DNA of 64,000 nt, taken from assembly GCF_002024165.1 (NCBI RefSeq), contig NZ_MWQN01000004.1, positions 558,001 to 622,000 on the forward strand, written 5' to 3'. The position numbers and the translations under genes are program-made. Positions 8,466 to 17,089 of this stretch are shown piece by piece. Origin of the DNA: Embleya scabrispora (lineage in GTDB: Bacteria; Actinomycetota; Actinomycetes; Streptomycetales; Streptomycetaceae). Every line of letters begins with the position of its first letter. Position 1 is the first letter of the stretch. The notes under the pieces are model-generated. The model did not search any database and was not told the DNA's origin. It saw only the letters and a list, made by a program, of their open reading frames with translations.

Positions 8466-9108
8466 GAATGACCACCAACTCCTCCTCGCGGCAGCCCGGC
8501 TCGATCAGGCCGCATTCCTCCAGAAAGGCCGCCCGCGCGGACAGGACGGGGCCGAATGGTTCGAGGCTGCGGGCGACCACGCGCGCATGCAGGCCGACGG
8601 CCTCGAGCAGCCCCAGCGTCGTCCCCACGCCGCACAGCGCGGAGTGCACGACCAGGAGCGTGCCCCGGGGCTTCAGGTATCGCGGCACCTGGGTACACAG
8701 GCGATCCAGCACGAGGCGCCCGTCGGTGCCGGCGTCCCAGGCCCGTGCCCGCCCACGGGGAGGGACGTTCTCCTCCTCTGTGGGTACGTACGGCGGATTG
8801 GCCAACACCACGTCGAACGTCCGGCCGGCCACGGGCTCCAACAGGTCGCCGCGCCGTACGCTGACGCGGCCGCGACGCCAGGCGCTGTTCAGGCGAGCCG
8901 CCCACACGGCCTGGCGGGAGATGTCGACCGCCGTGACCCGACAGCCGGCGGACGTCGCGGACGCCGCCGCCAGCGCCACCGCTCCGGTCCCGGTACCGAC
9001 GTCCAACACCTGGCCGGCCCGATGCAAACCCTGCTCGACGAACGCCGAGGCCAAAAGCCTGGTGTCCGCCTGGGGACGATACACACCGGGCAAACGAAGC
9101 ATTCTCAT
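8446..9108 (-). CDS. HemK2/MTQ2-type protein methyltransferase
   Basis: A class I SAM-dependent methyltransferase of about 220 residues. Motif I is VLDVGTGTGAVAL, and the NPPY signature appears as LANPPYVPTEE. NPPY marks methyltransferases acting on amide or amino nitrogen, such as glutamine in release factors for HemK/MTQ2. The frame stays open to 9282, but the family usually begins close to LRLPGVYRPQADT, so ATG 9108 is chosen; 9156 and 9102 are alternatives and none has a strong ribosome-binding site. It heads an operon with CDGSH, redox and ATP-grasp genes, so a specialised substrate made by that operon is possible. Motifs are secure, start and substrate are not. Confidence 0.78.
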   Translation of the reverse strand: MRMLRLPGVYRPQADTRLLASAFVEQGLHRAGQVLDVGTGTGAVALAAASATSAGCRVTAVDISRQAVWAARLNSAWRRGRVSVRRGDLLEPVAGRTFDVVLANPPYVPTEEENVPPRGRARAWDAGTDGRLVLDRLCTQVPRYLKPRGTLLVVHSALCGVGTTLGLLEAVGLHARVVARSLEPFGPVLSARAAFLEECGLIEPGCREEELVVIRGDFPQ

Positions 9109-9309
9109 CGTCGTCGGCTGCCCCGGCGCAGCCCCGACAAACTCCATGATCCCCATGGACGCGATCACACCCGGGGCGTCGGTGAACGTGTCCCCCCGCC
9201 ACCCGCCGCACACGGGCCGCAGCCCTCGGGGGTAGCGGGCGGATCCCGGGCCCGCACGGGTGACGGCCGCGCCGCCGACCACCCCGCCGAAACGACCCGC
9301 GAGGGAGGG

Positions 9310-10920
9310 CTACGTCCGGGTTCGGCGGATCGCCTTTCCCGCCAGGACGTCCGTACGCCGGCCGTCCTCGATGACGAACCTGCCGTCGATCAGGACGTGT
9401 GGGATTCCCGTGGGCGTAACGCGCGGGTTTTCGAACGTCGAGCCGGCCGCGACCGTGTCCGGGTCGAACAGCACCAGGTCCGCGCGGTATCCCTCGCGGA
9501 TCGAACCCCGGTCGGGCAGGCGCAGCCGGGCCGCCGGGCGCGACGTCAGGTGCGCCACGCACTCCTCCAGGCTCAGCACCCCCAGTTCGCGGACGTACCG
9601 GCCGAGGTACTGCGGGAAGGTGCCGTACGCGCGCGGGTGCGGCTTGTCCCCCTGGAGGATTCCGTCGCTGCCGCCGGTGTGGACCCGGTGGCGCATGATC
9701 TGCCGGACGTTCTCCTCGTGCCCGACGTGCTGGAGGATCGTCGAGCCGAGCCGGTCGCCGACGAGCAGGCGTCGGGCGGTGATCCACGGCTCCTCGCCGC
9801 GCTCGGCGGCACTGCGGGCGACGGTCTTGCCCACGTACGCTTCCAACCCCGGGTCGGTGATGCCGGACATCTCGATCGTGTCCCACTCGATGGGGACACC
9901 GTGGCAGCCGTCGGAGCCGATCTCCTCCAGGTGATGGCGGATCCGCTCGGCCGTGGCGTCGTCCCGGAGCCGGGCCAGGGTCGCTTCGGGGCCGCCCTCG
10001 CTCGCCCAGCTCGGCAGCACGGCGACGAGCGTCGTACAGCCGGGTGTGTAGGGATACGTGTCGAGGGAGATGTCGCAGCCGTCCTCCAGCGCCGAGTCCA
10101 GCAGGGCCAGGAGGTCGGGGGCCCGGCCCTTGTTCACGCCGAAGTTCATCGTGGCGTGGGCCAGGTGGAGCGCGCAGCCGGCCGCCTTCGTGAGCTGCAC
10201 CATCTCCTCGTACGCCTGCAACGCCCCGGCTCCGTACGAGCGGTGGTGCGGGCAGTAGTAGCCGTCGTATCGGGCGACGACGCGGCACAGTTCGGTGAGT
10301 TCGGCGTCGTCCGCGTACATCCCGGGCGTGTAGGTGAGCCCGGACGACATGCCGACCGCGCCCTGCTCCATGCCCTCGGCGACGAGCTGTCTCATCCGGG
10401 CGAGTTCGGTGTCGGTCGCGGGGCGGCCGTCCCACCCCATGGCGTACATGCGCAGCGTGCCCTGCGGGATGAGGTAGGCCGCGTTGACCGCGATGCCCTG
10501 TCCGCCGAAGTTTCGGTCGAGGCGGTCGAGGTAGCCGCCGACGGTGCGCCAGTCGAAGTCGATGTCGGAGCCGTCGCCGTTCCAACCGGTGATCGACCTG
10601 CGCACCTCGGCGAGCGTTCGGTCGTCGACGGGCGCGTACGACAGGCCGTCCTGGCCGAGGACTTCGAGCGTCACCCCCTGTGCGGCCTTGGCGGAGTGGT
10701 CCGGGTCGCGCAGCAGCGCGAGGTCGCTGTGCGCGTGCATGTCGATGAAGCCGGGAGCGAGCGCGAGGCCGCCCGCGTCGAGGGTGCGCCGGCCGGACAG
10801 CCGAGGGTCGCCCGAACGCCGTATCTCGCGGATCCGGCCGCCGTCCAGACCCACATCGGCCCGGTAGGACGCACCACCGGTGCCGTCGATGACGCGTGCG
10901 TCGCGAATGACGAGGTCCAT
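9310..10920 (-). CDS. N-acyl-D-amino-acid deacylase (D-aminoacylase)
   Basis: A 536-residue amidohydrolase that removes the acyl group from N-acyl-D-amino acids. The metal motif HAHSD is at residues 62-66, after the beta-rich N-terminal piece. Further conserved stretches are YCPHHRSYG and GSDG near the end of the barrel, and the C-terminal FENPRVTPTGIPHV motif of this family. ATG 10920 has AGGAG six bases upstream. It is 10 bp downstream of a D-serine dehydratase-like gene in the same orientation, so released D-amino acids can be deaminated directly. Both genes are divergent from a kinase-IclR-RidA-GntP operon. Function is well supported; acyl and side-chain preference are unknown. Confidence 0.9.
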   Translation of the reverse strand: MDLVIRDARVIDGTGGASYRADVGLDGGRIREIRRSGDPRLSGRRTLDAGGLALAPGFIDMHAHSDLALLRDPDHSAKAAQGVTLEVLGQDGLSYAPVDDRTLAEVRRSITGWNGDGSDIDFDWRTVGGYLDRLDRNFGGQGIAVNAAYLIPQGTLRMYAMGWDGRPATDTELARMRQLVAEGMEQGAVGMSSGLTYTPGMYADDAELTELCRVVARYDGYYCPHHRSYGAGALQAYEEMVQLTKAAGCALHLAHATMNFGVNKGRAPDLLALLDSALEDGCDISLDTYPYTPGCTTLVAVLPSWASEGGPEATLARLRDDATAERIRHHLEEIGSDGCHGVPIEWDTIEMSGITDPGLEAYVGKTVARSAAERGEEPWITARRLLVGDRLGSTILQHVGHEENVRQIMRHRVHTGGSDGILQGDKPHPRAYGTFPQYLGRYVRELGVLSLEECVAHLTSRPAARLRLPDRGSIREGYRADLVLFDPDTVAAGSTFENPRVTPTGIPHVLIDGRFVIEDGRRTDVLAGKAIRRTRT

Positions 10921-10930
10921 GCGACGGCTC

Positions 10931-12220
10931 CTAGAACAGGGTGCGGATGTAGTCGGTCACGGTGCCGTCGGCGGCGACCAACGGGATCAACTGCCATTTG
11001 TCGAAGGACGTACACGGGTGCGACAGGCCCATGCCGAGCCAGTCGCCCACCTCCAACTCGGCGCCCGCGTCGGTCGTGATCCAGCCGTGCTGGTCGGAAA
11101 GGCCGGTGACGGCGATGCCGGTGGCGGGGCGCACCGAGCCGTCGCGCGCGGAGCGCACCACCTGTGCTTCGGGCAGGTCGAGGTCGTACGCGGCGTCGCG
11201 CTTGCCGGCGTTGACGAACGCCTGCGTCGCGGACGGTCGGGAGACGACCTGGGCCCACAGTCGGAAGGCCGGCTGGAGCGCGCCCTCGTCGGGGACCCGG
11301 TTGAACGGCGTGATGTGGCGGTAATGGCCGTCGTCGTGCGAGACGTACGCGCCGGAGCGCAGCAGTTTCAGGACCGGGCGGGACAGGGCGGGAAGCTCGG
11401 CGAAGACGTCGGCCACCGCGTCGAACCAGGCGCTGCCGCCCGCGCTGACCACGATCTCGTCGAGCTGCTCGAAGCGGCCCCGCTTGTCGAACTCGGCGGC
11501 CAGGGACGTCAGTCGGCGCAGCCAGGCACGCACCCGCTCGCCGTCGGCCCGCGGCACCTCGCCCTCGTAGCCGGCGACGCCGACGAGGCGCAGGACCGGG
11601 GAGGCGGCGACCGCGTCGGCGATCTCGGCGCACTCGCCCTCGGTACGGGCGCCGGTGCGGGCGCCCTCGCCCGCCGCGAGTTCGACGACCACCTCGACCG
11701 GGCGGCGTGCCCCGGCGGCACGCAGTGCGGCGTCCATCAGCGCGACGCCGCGCACGGAGTCGACGTAGCACAGGAACCGGAAGTCCGGGTCGGCGTGGAG
11801 TTCGGCGGCCAACCAGCGCAGCGCCGCCGCGTCGACCAGCTCGTTGGCGAGGAAGACGCGCGAGACGCCGAACGCGCGGGCGACCCGGGCCTGGTGCGGG
11901 ACGGCCACCGTGATGCCCCACGCGCCGTGTTCGAGCTGGCGGGCGAACAGCTGCGGGGCCATCGACGTCTTGCCGTGCGGGGCGAACGCCAGGCCGTGGC
12001 GTTGCGCGTACGTCTCCATCAACGCGAGGTTGTGCTCGACGGATTCGGCGGACAGGGCCAGGACCGGCGTGGTGAAACCGCCGGTGAACAGGTTCCGGCG
12101 CTCGGCGGCCAGTTCGCCGACGGTCAGGCCCTCGGCGTCCGGCGGCAGAGCCTTGAAACGGTGGTCGACACGCTCGTCCGCGAGCGAGGCGAGCCGTCCG
12201 ACGGCGTTGTCGACGGCCAT
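10931..12220 (-). CDS. D-serine/D-threo-hydroxyaspartate dehydratase-like amino acid deaminase
   Basis: A 429-residue fold-type III PLP enzyme of the alanine-racemase N-terminal superfamily. The PLP lysine is in FAPHGKTSM (Lys84). The C-terminal SHPCTSFDKW holds the His and Cys that bind zinc in eukaryotic-type D-serine dehydratases. Expected chemistry is deamination of a hydroxylated D-amino acid to a keto acid plus ammonia. A GTG two codons earlier overlaps the GGAGGT ribosome-binding site, so ATG 12220 is the start. The following D-aminoacylase would feed it free D-amino acids. The divergent operon includes RidA, which hydrolyses the enamine/imine intermediate such enzymes release. Precise substrate is uncertain. 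Confidence 0.85.
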   Translation of the reverse strand: MAVDNAVGRLASLADERVDHRFKALPPDAEGLTVGELAAERRNLFTGGFTTPVLALSAESVEHNLALMETYAQRHGLAFAPHGKTSMAPQLFARQLEHGAWGITVAVPHQARVARAFGVSRVFLANELVDAAALRWLAAELHADPDFRFLCYVDSVRGVALMDAALRAAGARRPVEVVVELAAGEGARTGARTEGECAEIADAVAASPVLRLVGVAGYEGEVPRADGERVRAWLRRLTSLAAEFDKRGRFEQLDEIVVSAGGSAWFDAVADVFAELPALSRPVLKLLRSGAYVSHDDGHYRHITPFNRVPDEGALQPAFRLWAQVVSRPSATQAFVNAGKRDAAYDLDLPEAQVVRSARDGSVRPATGIAVTGLSDQHGWITTDAGAELEVGDWLGMGLSHPCTSFDKWQLIPLVAADGTVTDYIRTLF

Positions 12221-12237
12221 GGGCACCTCCGGAGTAT

Positions 12238-12256
12238 CGTTGCATCCTGTGCAACG
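12238..12256. promoter_or_regulatory. Inverted repeat CGTTGCA-N5-TGCAACG in divergent promoter
   Basis: Perfect 7-base arms around TCCTG lie 18 bp before the dehydratase start and 140 bp before the sugar-kinase start. It sits between two divergent operons, one of which encodes an IclR regulator, so it is the best candidate operator. A further half-site-like ATTGCG follows at about 12260. Confidence 0.5.
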
Positions 12257-12395
12257 GCCATTGCGTATATCGCTCGGTGCTGTCTAACATCCGAGCCAAC
12301 GCCGGGTCAATGGTCGGCGTCGCGCGGCCGTCGACGAGGCGGATGCGACCGCCCGATGATCTTCGATCATCCGATGAACCAGGAGCCGAGCGATC

Positions 12396-13502
12396 GTGAG
12401 CGTGAGCGCGCCGGAAACCGTCGACGTCGTCTGCCTCGGCGAGTCCATGGTCACGTTCTTGCCCACAAGCTCCGGTCGCCTCGCCGACGTCCCGTCCTTC
12501 GAGCGCGGGATCGGCGGCGCCGAGTCCAACGTGGCGTGCGCGCTGGCCGCGGCCGGGCACCGGACACGCTGGCTCAGCCGGGTCGGCACCGACGGCTTCG
12601 GCGACCACCTGGTCGAGGCGGTCGCGGCGTACGGGGTCGACACGTCGGCCGTCCAGCGCGACCGGCTTCGTCCGACCGGCATCTACTTCCGCACCGCGGG
12701 CGAACGGGCCACCGGGGACGGCGACCGGGCCACGCCGGGCACGGCGACCGCGGTCACCCCGGAAGGCGAAGCCGTCGCCGAAGTCGTCTACTACCGCGCC
12801 GGCTCCGCCGCCTCCGCCATGTCACCCCGGGTCGTGCCCGACCGGGACCTGTGGTCGGGCCGCATCCTGCACCTCTCGGGCATCACCGCCGCCCTCTCCG
12901 ACGACTGCCTCGCGCTCCTGGGCGAGGCGACCCGCCGCCGGCCGGGTCGGCCCCTGGTGTCCTTCGACGTCAACTACCGCGTGAACCTCTGGGACGAGCG
13001 CCGAAGCGTGGCGGCCGAGCCGGCCGTCCTGCTCGACCTGGCCCGCGGCGCCGACCTGGTCTTCGTCGGCGAGGACGAGGCCGAGGCCGCGTGGAGCATC
13101 CGCGGCGCGAACGCGATTCGGGCCGCGCTCCCCGAGCCCGGCGTCGTGGTCGTCAAGCAGGGCGGCGCGGGCGCCACCGTCTTCACCGACGACGGGCCGT
13201 CGGTCTTCGTAGCGGCCCTCGCCGTCGACATCGCCGCTCCCGTCGGCGCGGGCGACGCCTTCGCGGCCGGGTTCCTGTCCGCGACCCTGCGCGGCCTTCC
13301 GGTACGCCGGCGCATCCGCCATGGGCACCTCATGGCCGCCGCCGCGCTCACCGTCGCGGGCGACCTCGCCGTCCCGCCGCCGCGCGCCGTGGCCGATCGC
13401 CTCGCGGCCCTGGACGACGAGGCCTGGGGCAGACTGCGTCTCGGCCCCGGCTGGACCGAGGCCGCCGCCGTCGGGGCGGACCGGGAGGTATGTACGCCAT
13501 GA
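12396..13502 (+). CDS. PfkB-family sugar kinase (2-keto-3-deoxygluconate kinase-like)
   Basis: A 368-residue ribokinase-fold kinase. It opens with VVCLGESMVTF and GGAESNVACALAAAG (substrate binding), and ends with the anion-hole and catalytic motif VGAGDAFAAGF near residue 285. KDG kinases of actinomycetes have this pattern; the substrate is probably a keto-deoxy sugar acid, consistent with the GntP permease downstream. The start is GTG 12396 with AGGAG ten bases upstream; a GTG two codons on is possible. Its stop overlaps the IclR start by four bases. An internal insertion rich in Ala, Thr and Gly (about residues 105-125) is longer than usual. Confidence 0.85.
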   Translation: MSVSAPETVDVVCLGESMVTFLPTSSGRLADVPSFERGIGGAESNVACALAAAGHRTRWLSRVGTDGFGDHLVEAVAAYGVDTSAVQRDRLRPTGIYFRTAGERATGDGDRATPGTATAVTPEGEAVAEVVYYRAGSAASAMSPRVVPDRDLWSGRILHLSGITAALSDDCLALLGEATRRRPGRPLVSFDVNYRVNLWDERRSVAAEPAVLLDLARGADLVFVGEDEAEAAWSIRGANAIRAALPEPGVVVVKQGGAGATVFTDDGPSVFVAALAVDIAAPVGAGDAFAAGFLSATLRGLPVRRRIRHGHLMAAAALTVAGDLAVPPPRAVADRLAALDDEAWGRLRLGPGWTEAAAVGADREVCTP

Positions 13503-14254
13503 GCCAGACCGTCGACCGAGCGCTGAGCATCCTGCCGCTGCTGGCCCAGGGGCCCGCCGACCTCGGACAGGTCGCCGAACGCCTCGGCGTCCACAAGTCC
13601 ACCGCGCTGCGCCTGCTCCGCACCCTGCACGAGCACGGCCTCGTCTACCGCCAGCAGGACCAGCGCTACCGCCTCGGCGCGCGCCTGTTCGCGCTCGCCC
13701 AGGAGGCCATGGAGAACCTCGACGTCCGCGAGATCGCGCACCCGCACCTGATCGCGCTCAACGAGCAGTGCGGGCACACCGTCCACCTCGCGGTGTACGA
13801 GGAGAACGAGGTCCTCTACATCGACAAGGTCGAGAGCCGGTACCCGGTGCGGATGTACTCGCGGGTCGGCAAGCCGGTCGCGATCACCGTCGCCGCCGTC
13901 GCCAAACTGCTCCTGGGCGACCTGCCCGAGCCCGAGCGGCGCGCCATCGCCGAACGGCTCGACTACCCCATGTACACGTCCCGTTCGATACCGAACGCCG
14001 CCGCGTTCCTCCGGGAACTGGCGACCGTCCGCGAACAGGGCTGGGCCACCGACCTCGGTGGCCACGAGGAGTCCATCAACTGCATCGCGGCCCCCGTCCG
14101 CGGTGCGGACGGTCTGGTCGTCGCCGCCATGTCGGTCTCCGCGCCGAATGTCGTCGTCACCGCCGAGGAACTCCTGACTCTGCTCCCGCTGGTACGCCGC
14201 ACCGCCGACGCCATCACGCGGGAGTACTCGGGCACCGCCCACCCCCCGCGATGA
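13499..14254 (+). CDS. IclR-family transcriptional regulator
   Basis: A 251-residue regulator. The winged HTH covers about residues 3-60 (VDRALSILPLLAQGPADLGQ, then LGVHKSTALRLLRTL), and the C-terminal effector domain holds VLYIDKVES and the GHEESINCIAAPV motif. It overlaps the kinase stop by ATGA, and the ATG at 13499 has GGGAGG at a better distance than the ATG three codons earlier. IclR proteins control sugar-acid and aromatic catabolism; here it probably regulates its own operon and the divergent D-amino-acid genes through the repeat at 12238-12256. The ligand is unknown, a keto-deoxy sugar acid being the natural guess. Confidence 0.9.
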   Translation: MSQTVDRALSILPLLAQGPADLGQVAERLGVHKSTALRLLRTLHEHGLVYRQQDQRYRLGARLFALAQEAMENLDVREIAHPHLIALNEQCGHTVHLAVYEENEVLYIDKVESRYPVRMYSRVGKPVAITVAAVAKLLLGDLPEPERRAIAERLDYPMYTSRSIPNAAAFLRELATVREQGWATDLGGHEESINCIAAPVRGADGLVVAAMSVSAPNVVVTAEELLTLLPLVRRTADAITREYSGTAHPPR

Positions 14255-14312
14255 CCGCTCGACGACCGCGCGACCCGCGCACGATTCCCGCTTCGACCCG
14301 GAAGGCACGCTC

Positions 14313-14732
14313 ATGAGCGACAAGCTCGAAAAGACCGCGATCACCCCCTCCACCCACACCGCGCCGCCCGCCCGGTTCTCCCACGGCGTGCGCAAGGGCA
14401 ACATCCTTCAGGTCGCCGGCCAGGTCGGGTTCCTCCCGGCCGTCGAGGGCCAGGCGCCCACCCCCGCCGGTCCGACCCTGCGCGAGCAGACCCTCCAGAC
14501 CTTCGCCAACGTCAAGGCGATCCTGGAGGAGGGTGGCGCGAGCTGGGACGACGTGATGATGATGCGCGTCTACCTGACCGACACCGGCCACTTCGCCGAG
14601 ATGAACGAGATCTACAACGCGTACTTCGAGGAGCAGGGCCTGACCGCGCCCGCCTCCGCCCGTACCACCGTGTACGTCGGCCTCCCCGCGGGTCTGCTCA
14701 TCGAGATCGACGCGCTCGCCGTTCTCGGCTGA
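14313..14732 (+). CDS. ridA: RidA-family enamine/imine deaminase
   Basis: A 139-residue YjgF/YER057c/UK114 protein with an N-terminal extension of about 20 residues. Conserved elements are ILQVAGQVGF, QTLQTFANVKAILEEGG, MMRVYLTD and the C-terminal ARTTVYVGLPAGLLIEIDALA; in this last stretch the arginine of the RidA active site is present (SARTTV). RidA hydrolyses reactive 2-aminoacrylate-type intermediates made by PLP dehydratases. That fits the divergent D-serine dehydratase-like gene at 10931. It lies 58 bp after IclR and is probably in the same operon. Confidence 0.9.
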   Translation: MSDKLEKTAITPSTHTAPPARFSHGVRKGNILQVAGQVGFLPAVEGQAPTPAGPTLREQTLQTFANVKAILEEGGASWDDVMMMRVYLTDTGHFAEMNEIYNAYFEEQGLTAPASARTTVYVGLPAGLLIEIDALAVLG

Positions 14733-14848
14733 GACCCCTTGCCCCGATTGTTCCCGGCTGTCCCCCACGGCACGGCGCCTGCCTCCCCCATGGCGCCGTG
14801 CCGCGGTCCCCCCTGCCCCACGCGCCCGGAAACCATGAGGTCCCCTCC

Positions 14849-16330
14849 GTGCTGTCCACCCTGCCGGCCTCGACGCCGCCCCCGAAGTCCCCACCGCACA
14901 CCGGCGGTCTCCTGCTCCTGTTCGACGGCACGGCCGCGCTGCTGACGGTCGCGACGCTCGGCATCGCCCTCCTGCTCTACCTGATCATCAAGGTCAGGCT
15001 CCAACCGTTCGTCGCGCTGCTGGCGGTCTCCATAGCGGTCGGCCTCGGCGCGGGGCTGTCCGTCACCGAACTCTTCGGTACCGTCCAGAAGTCCGCCGCC
15101 GTCTCGGTCATCGAATCGGGCATGGGCGGCATTCTCGGCCATGTGGCGATCATCATCGGCCTGGGCACGATGCTCGGCGCGATCCTCGAGGTGTCCGGCG
15201 GCGCGGAGGTGCTGAGCACCCGCCTGCTGAACCTCTTCGGGGAAAAGCGCGCGCCGCTCGCCATGGGTCTGACCGGCCTCATCTTCGGTATCCCGGTCTT
15301 CTTCGACGTCGGCATCTTCGTCCTGGCGCCGATCGTCTACGCCGCCGCCAAGCGCTCCGGCAAGTCGATCCTGCTGTACGCGATGCCGCTGCTCGCCGGT
15401 CTGTCGATGACCCACGCGTTCCTGCCGCCGCACCCCGGACCCGTGGCCGCGGCGGGGCTGTTCGACGTCTCGCTCGGCTGGGTCATCCTCATGGGCGTCG
15501 TCGTGGGCATCCCCGCCGTGCTGGCCGCCTGGGCGTACGCGGCGTGGATCGGCAAGCGCATCTTCGTCGACGTCCCGCACGACATGGTCGAGGCCGCCCT
15601 GGAGGCGAAGGCCGCCGTCGCCGCCGAGCAGGCCGCCTCGGGCATCGAGCCGCCGGAGAAGCCGGTCGCCCTCGGTACGGTTCTCGCCATCATCGGCACG
15701 CCGCTCATCCTGATCCTGGGCGCGACGTTCTCCTCCATCGCCTTCGACCCGTCGACCCCGCGTTCGGTCATCGAGTTCTTCGGCAATCCCTTCGTCGCCC
15801 TGACGATCGCGCTGATCCTCGCGTACTACCTGCTCGGCATCCGCCGGGGCTGGTCCCGCAAGTCCCTCGAAACGGTGTCGACCGCCTCGCTCAAGCCCGT
15901 CGGCAACATCCTGCTGGTCGTGGGCGCGGGCGGCGTCTTCGGCGCGGTCCTCAAGGCGTCGGGTATCGCGAACGCGCTCGCGACGACCTTCGACAACGTC
16001 GGGCTCCCGGTCATCGTCCTCGCGTGGCTGATCTCGGTCGTCCTGCGCGTCGCCCAGGGTTCGGCGACCGTCGCCATCGTCGCCACGTCGGGCATCGTCG
16101 TGCCGCTGGTCGAGGGCCAGGACATGTCGCAGGCCCACCTCGCCCTGATCATCATGGCGATCTCGGCGGGCTCCATCTTCGCCTCCCATGTCAACGACGG
16201 CGGGTTCTGGATGGTCGCCAAGTACTTCGGCATCTCCGAGCGCGACACCCTCAAGTCCTGGACGGTCCTGGAAACCGTCCTGTCGGTCGCGGGCTTCGCG
16301 GTCGCGGCGTTGCTGAGCCTGGTGATCTAG
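14849..16330 (+). CDS. GntP-family gluconate:H+ symporter
   Basis: A 493-residue polytopic permease with about 12-14 membrane spans. Typical stretches are GLTGLIFGIPVFFDVGIFVL and MTHAFLPPHPGPVAAA, both hallmarks of GntP permeases that import gluconate and related sugar acids. The frame runs upstream to 14798, but the GTG at 14849 has GAGG eight bases before it. A cytoplasmic loop around residue 260 is charged (PPEKPVALG). It ends the kinase-IclR-RidA operon and is followed at once by a strong terminator. Imported acid would meet the KDG-like kinase; D-serine is another known GntP-family substrate (DsdX), which would tie in with the divergent dehydratase. Confidence 0.9.
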   Translation: MLSTLPASTPPPKSPPHTGGLLLLFDGTAALLTVATLGIALLLYLIIKVRLQPFVALLAVSIAVGLGAGLSVTELFGTVQKSAAVSVIESGMGGILGHVAIIIGLGTMLGAILEVSGGAEVLSTRLLNLFGEKRAPLAMGLTGLIFGIPVFFDVGIFVLAPIVYAAAKRSGKSILLYAMPLLAGLSMTHAFLPPHPGPVAAAGLFDVSLGWVILMGVVVGIPAVLAAWAYAAWIGKRIFVDVPHDMVEAALEAKAAVAAEQAASGIEPPEKPVALGTVLAIIGTPLILILGATFSSIAFDPSTPRSVIEFFGNPFVALTIALILAYYLLGIRRGWSRKSLETVSTASLKPVGNILLVVGAGGVFGAVLKASGIANALATTFDNVGLPVIVLAWLISVVLRVAQGSATVAIVATSGIVVPLVEGQDMSQAHLALIIMAISAGSIFASHVNDGGFWMVAKYFGISERDTLKSWTVLETVLSVAGFAVAALLSLVI

Positions 16331-16351
16331 CACCGCACGTGCCCGACCCCG

Positions 16352-16386
16352 AGGCCGCCTTCCCGGAAACGGGAAGGCGGCCTTTT
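16352..16386 (+). terminator. Rho-independent terminator after gntP
   Basis: A perfect 14-bp stem AGGCCGCCTTCCCG with its complement closes a GAAA tetraloop and is followed by TTTT. It lies 21 bp after the permease stop and is the clearest intrinsic terminator in the window. Confidence 0.9.
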
Positions 16387-16417
16387 CCGAAGGAGTACGA
16401 CCCGGCCGACACCCCGG

Positions 16418-16960
16418 TCACCGGGTCGGGGACTTCGGTCCGTTCTCGGTCAGGGTCCGCAGGCCCGAGGTGAGGCGGCCGAGCAGTACGGGGAGGGCCT
16501 CGCGGTCGGATTCGGGCCAGTCGCGGGTGACTTCGGCGATGACGTCGCTCCAGGCCGCCCAGATCTTGCGCGACGTGTCCTCGCCGGAGTCGGTGAGTTC
16601 GAGGGCGGCGGCGCGGGCATCGTCGGGGTCGGGGGTGCGCCGCACGAATCCGGCTGCGACGAGTTCGGCGACCTGGCGACTGAGGGTGGTGCGACCGACC
16701 TCCATCCGGTCGGCGAGGTCGGACAACCGCACCGGCTGGAAGTCGCCGATGCGGGTCAGGGCGAGCACCAGGTGCGTGGGGACCCGTACGCCGGCCTCGT
16801 GTCCCACACGTTCGAGGAGGCGGTCGTCACGGGACACGCGCACCAGGTCGCGCAGGGGCGGGATGACCGAGCGCAGCCAGGGTCCGTGCGGCGAGTCGCC
16901 GCCCGTGGCGGCCTCGCCGAGTCGGAGGCGCGGGTCGGGCTGGGGGGCGGCGTCGGTCAT
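16418..16960 (-). CDS. MarR-family transcriptional regulator
   Basis: A 180-residue MarR-type regulator. The HTH is VRLSDLADRMEVGRTTLSRQVAELVAAGFV and the wing RTPDPDDARAAALELT. An in-frame start 17 codons earlier exists, but ATG 16960 has GGGAAG five bases upstream. It is divergent from a SnoaL-like gene at 17090, with a perfect inverted repeat between. A small aromatic or oxidative ligand would be typical. Regulation of the SnoaL-like gene is inferred from position. Confidence 0.88.
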   Translation of the reverse strand: MTDAAPQPDPRLRLGEAATGGDSPHGPWLRSVIPPLRDLVRVSRDDRLLERVGHEAGVRVPTHLVLALTRIGDFQPVRLSDLADRMEVGRTTLSRQVAELVAAGFVRRTPDPDDARAAALELTDSGEDTSRKIWAAWSDVIAEVTRDWPESDREALPVLLGRLTSGLRTLTENGPKSPTR

Positions 16961-17022
16961 CTGGACTTCCCGGTCGCGTCGTGTGGTGCCGGGCGGCCCG
17001 GCGGGGCCCATCCTAGCAAGAT

Positions 17023-17043
17023 AGTTGCGTCAGTGTCGCAACT
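17023..17043. promoter_or_regulatory. MarR operator, AGTTGCG-N7-CGCAACT
   Basis: Perfect 7-base arms with a 7-base spacer sit 46 bp before the SnoaL-like ATG and 62 bp from the MarR start. The 21-bp size and position between divergent genes fit a MarR dimer site. Confidence 0.6.
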
Positions 17044-17089
17044 GTGGTTCGGTGCAGAGCCGGGCACACCAGCGAAAGGAACCCCCGTC

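Noticed and set aside
7558-11079. Plus-strand open frame of about 1170 codons over the redox enzyme to D-aminoacylase region
   Set aside because: Opposite strand of recognised enzymes; amino-acid composition is atypical and it has no domain.
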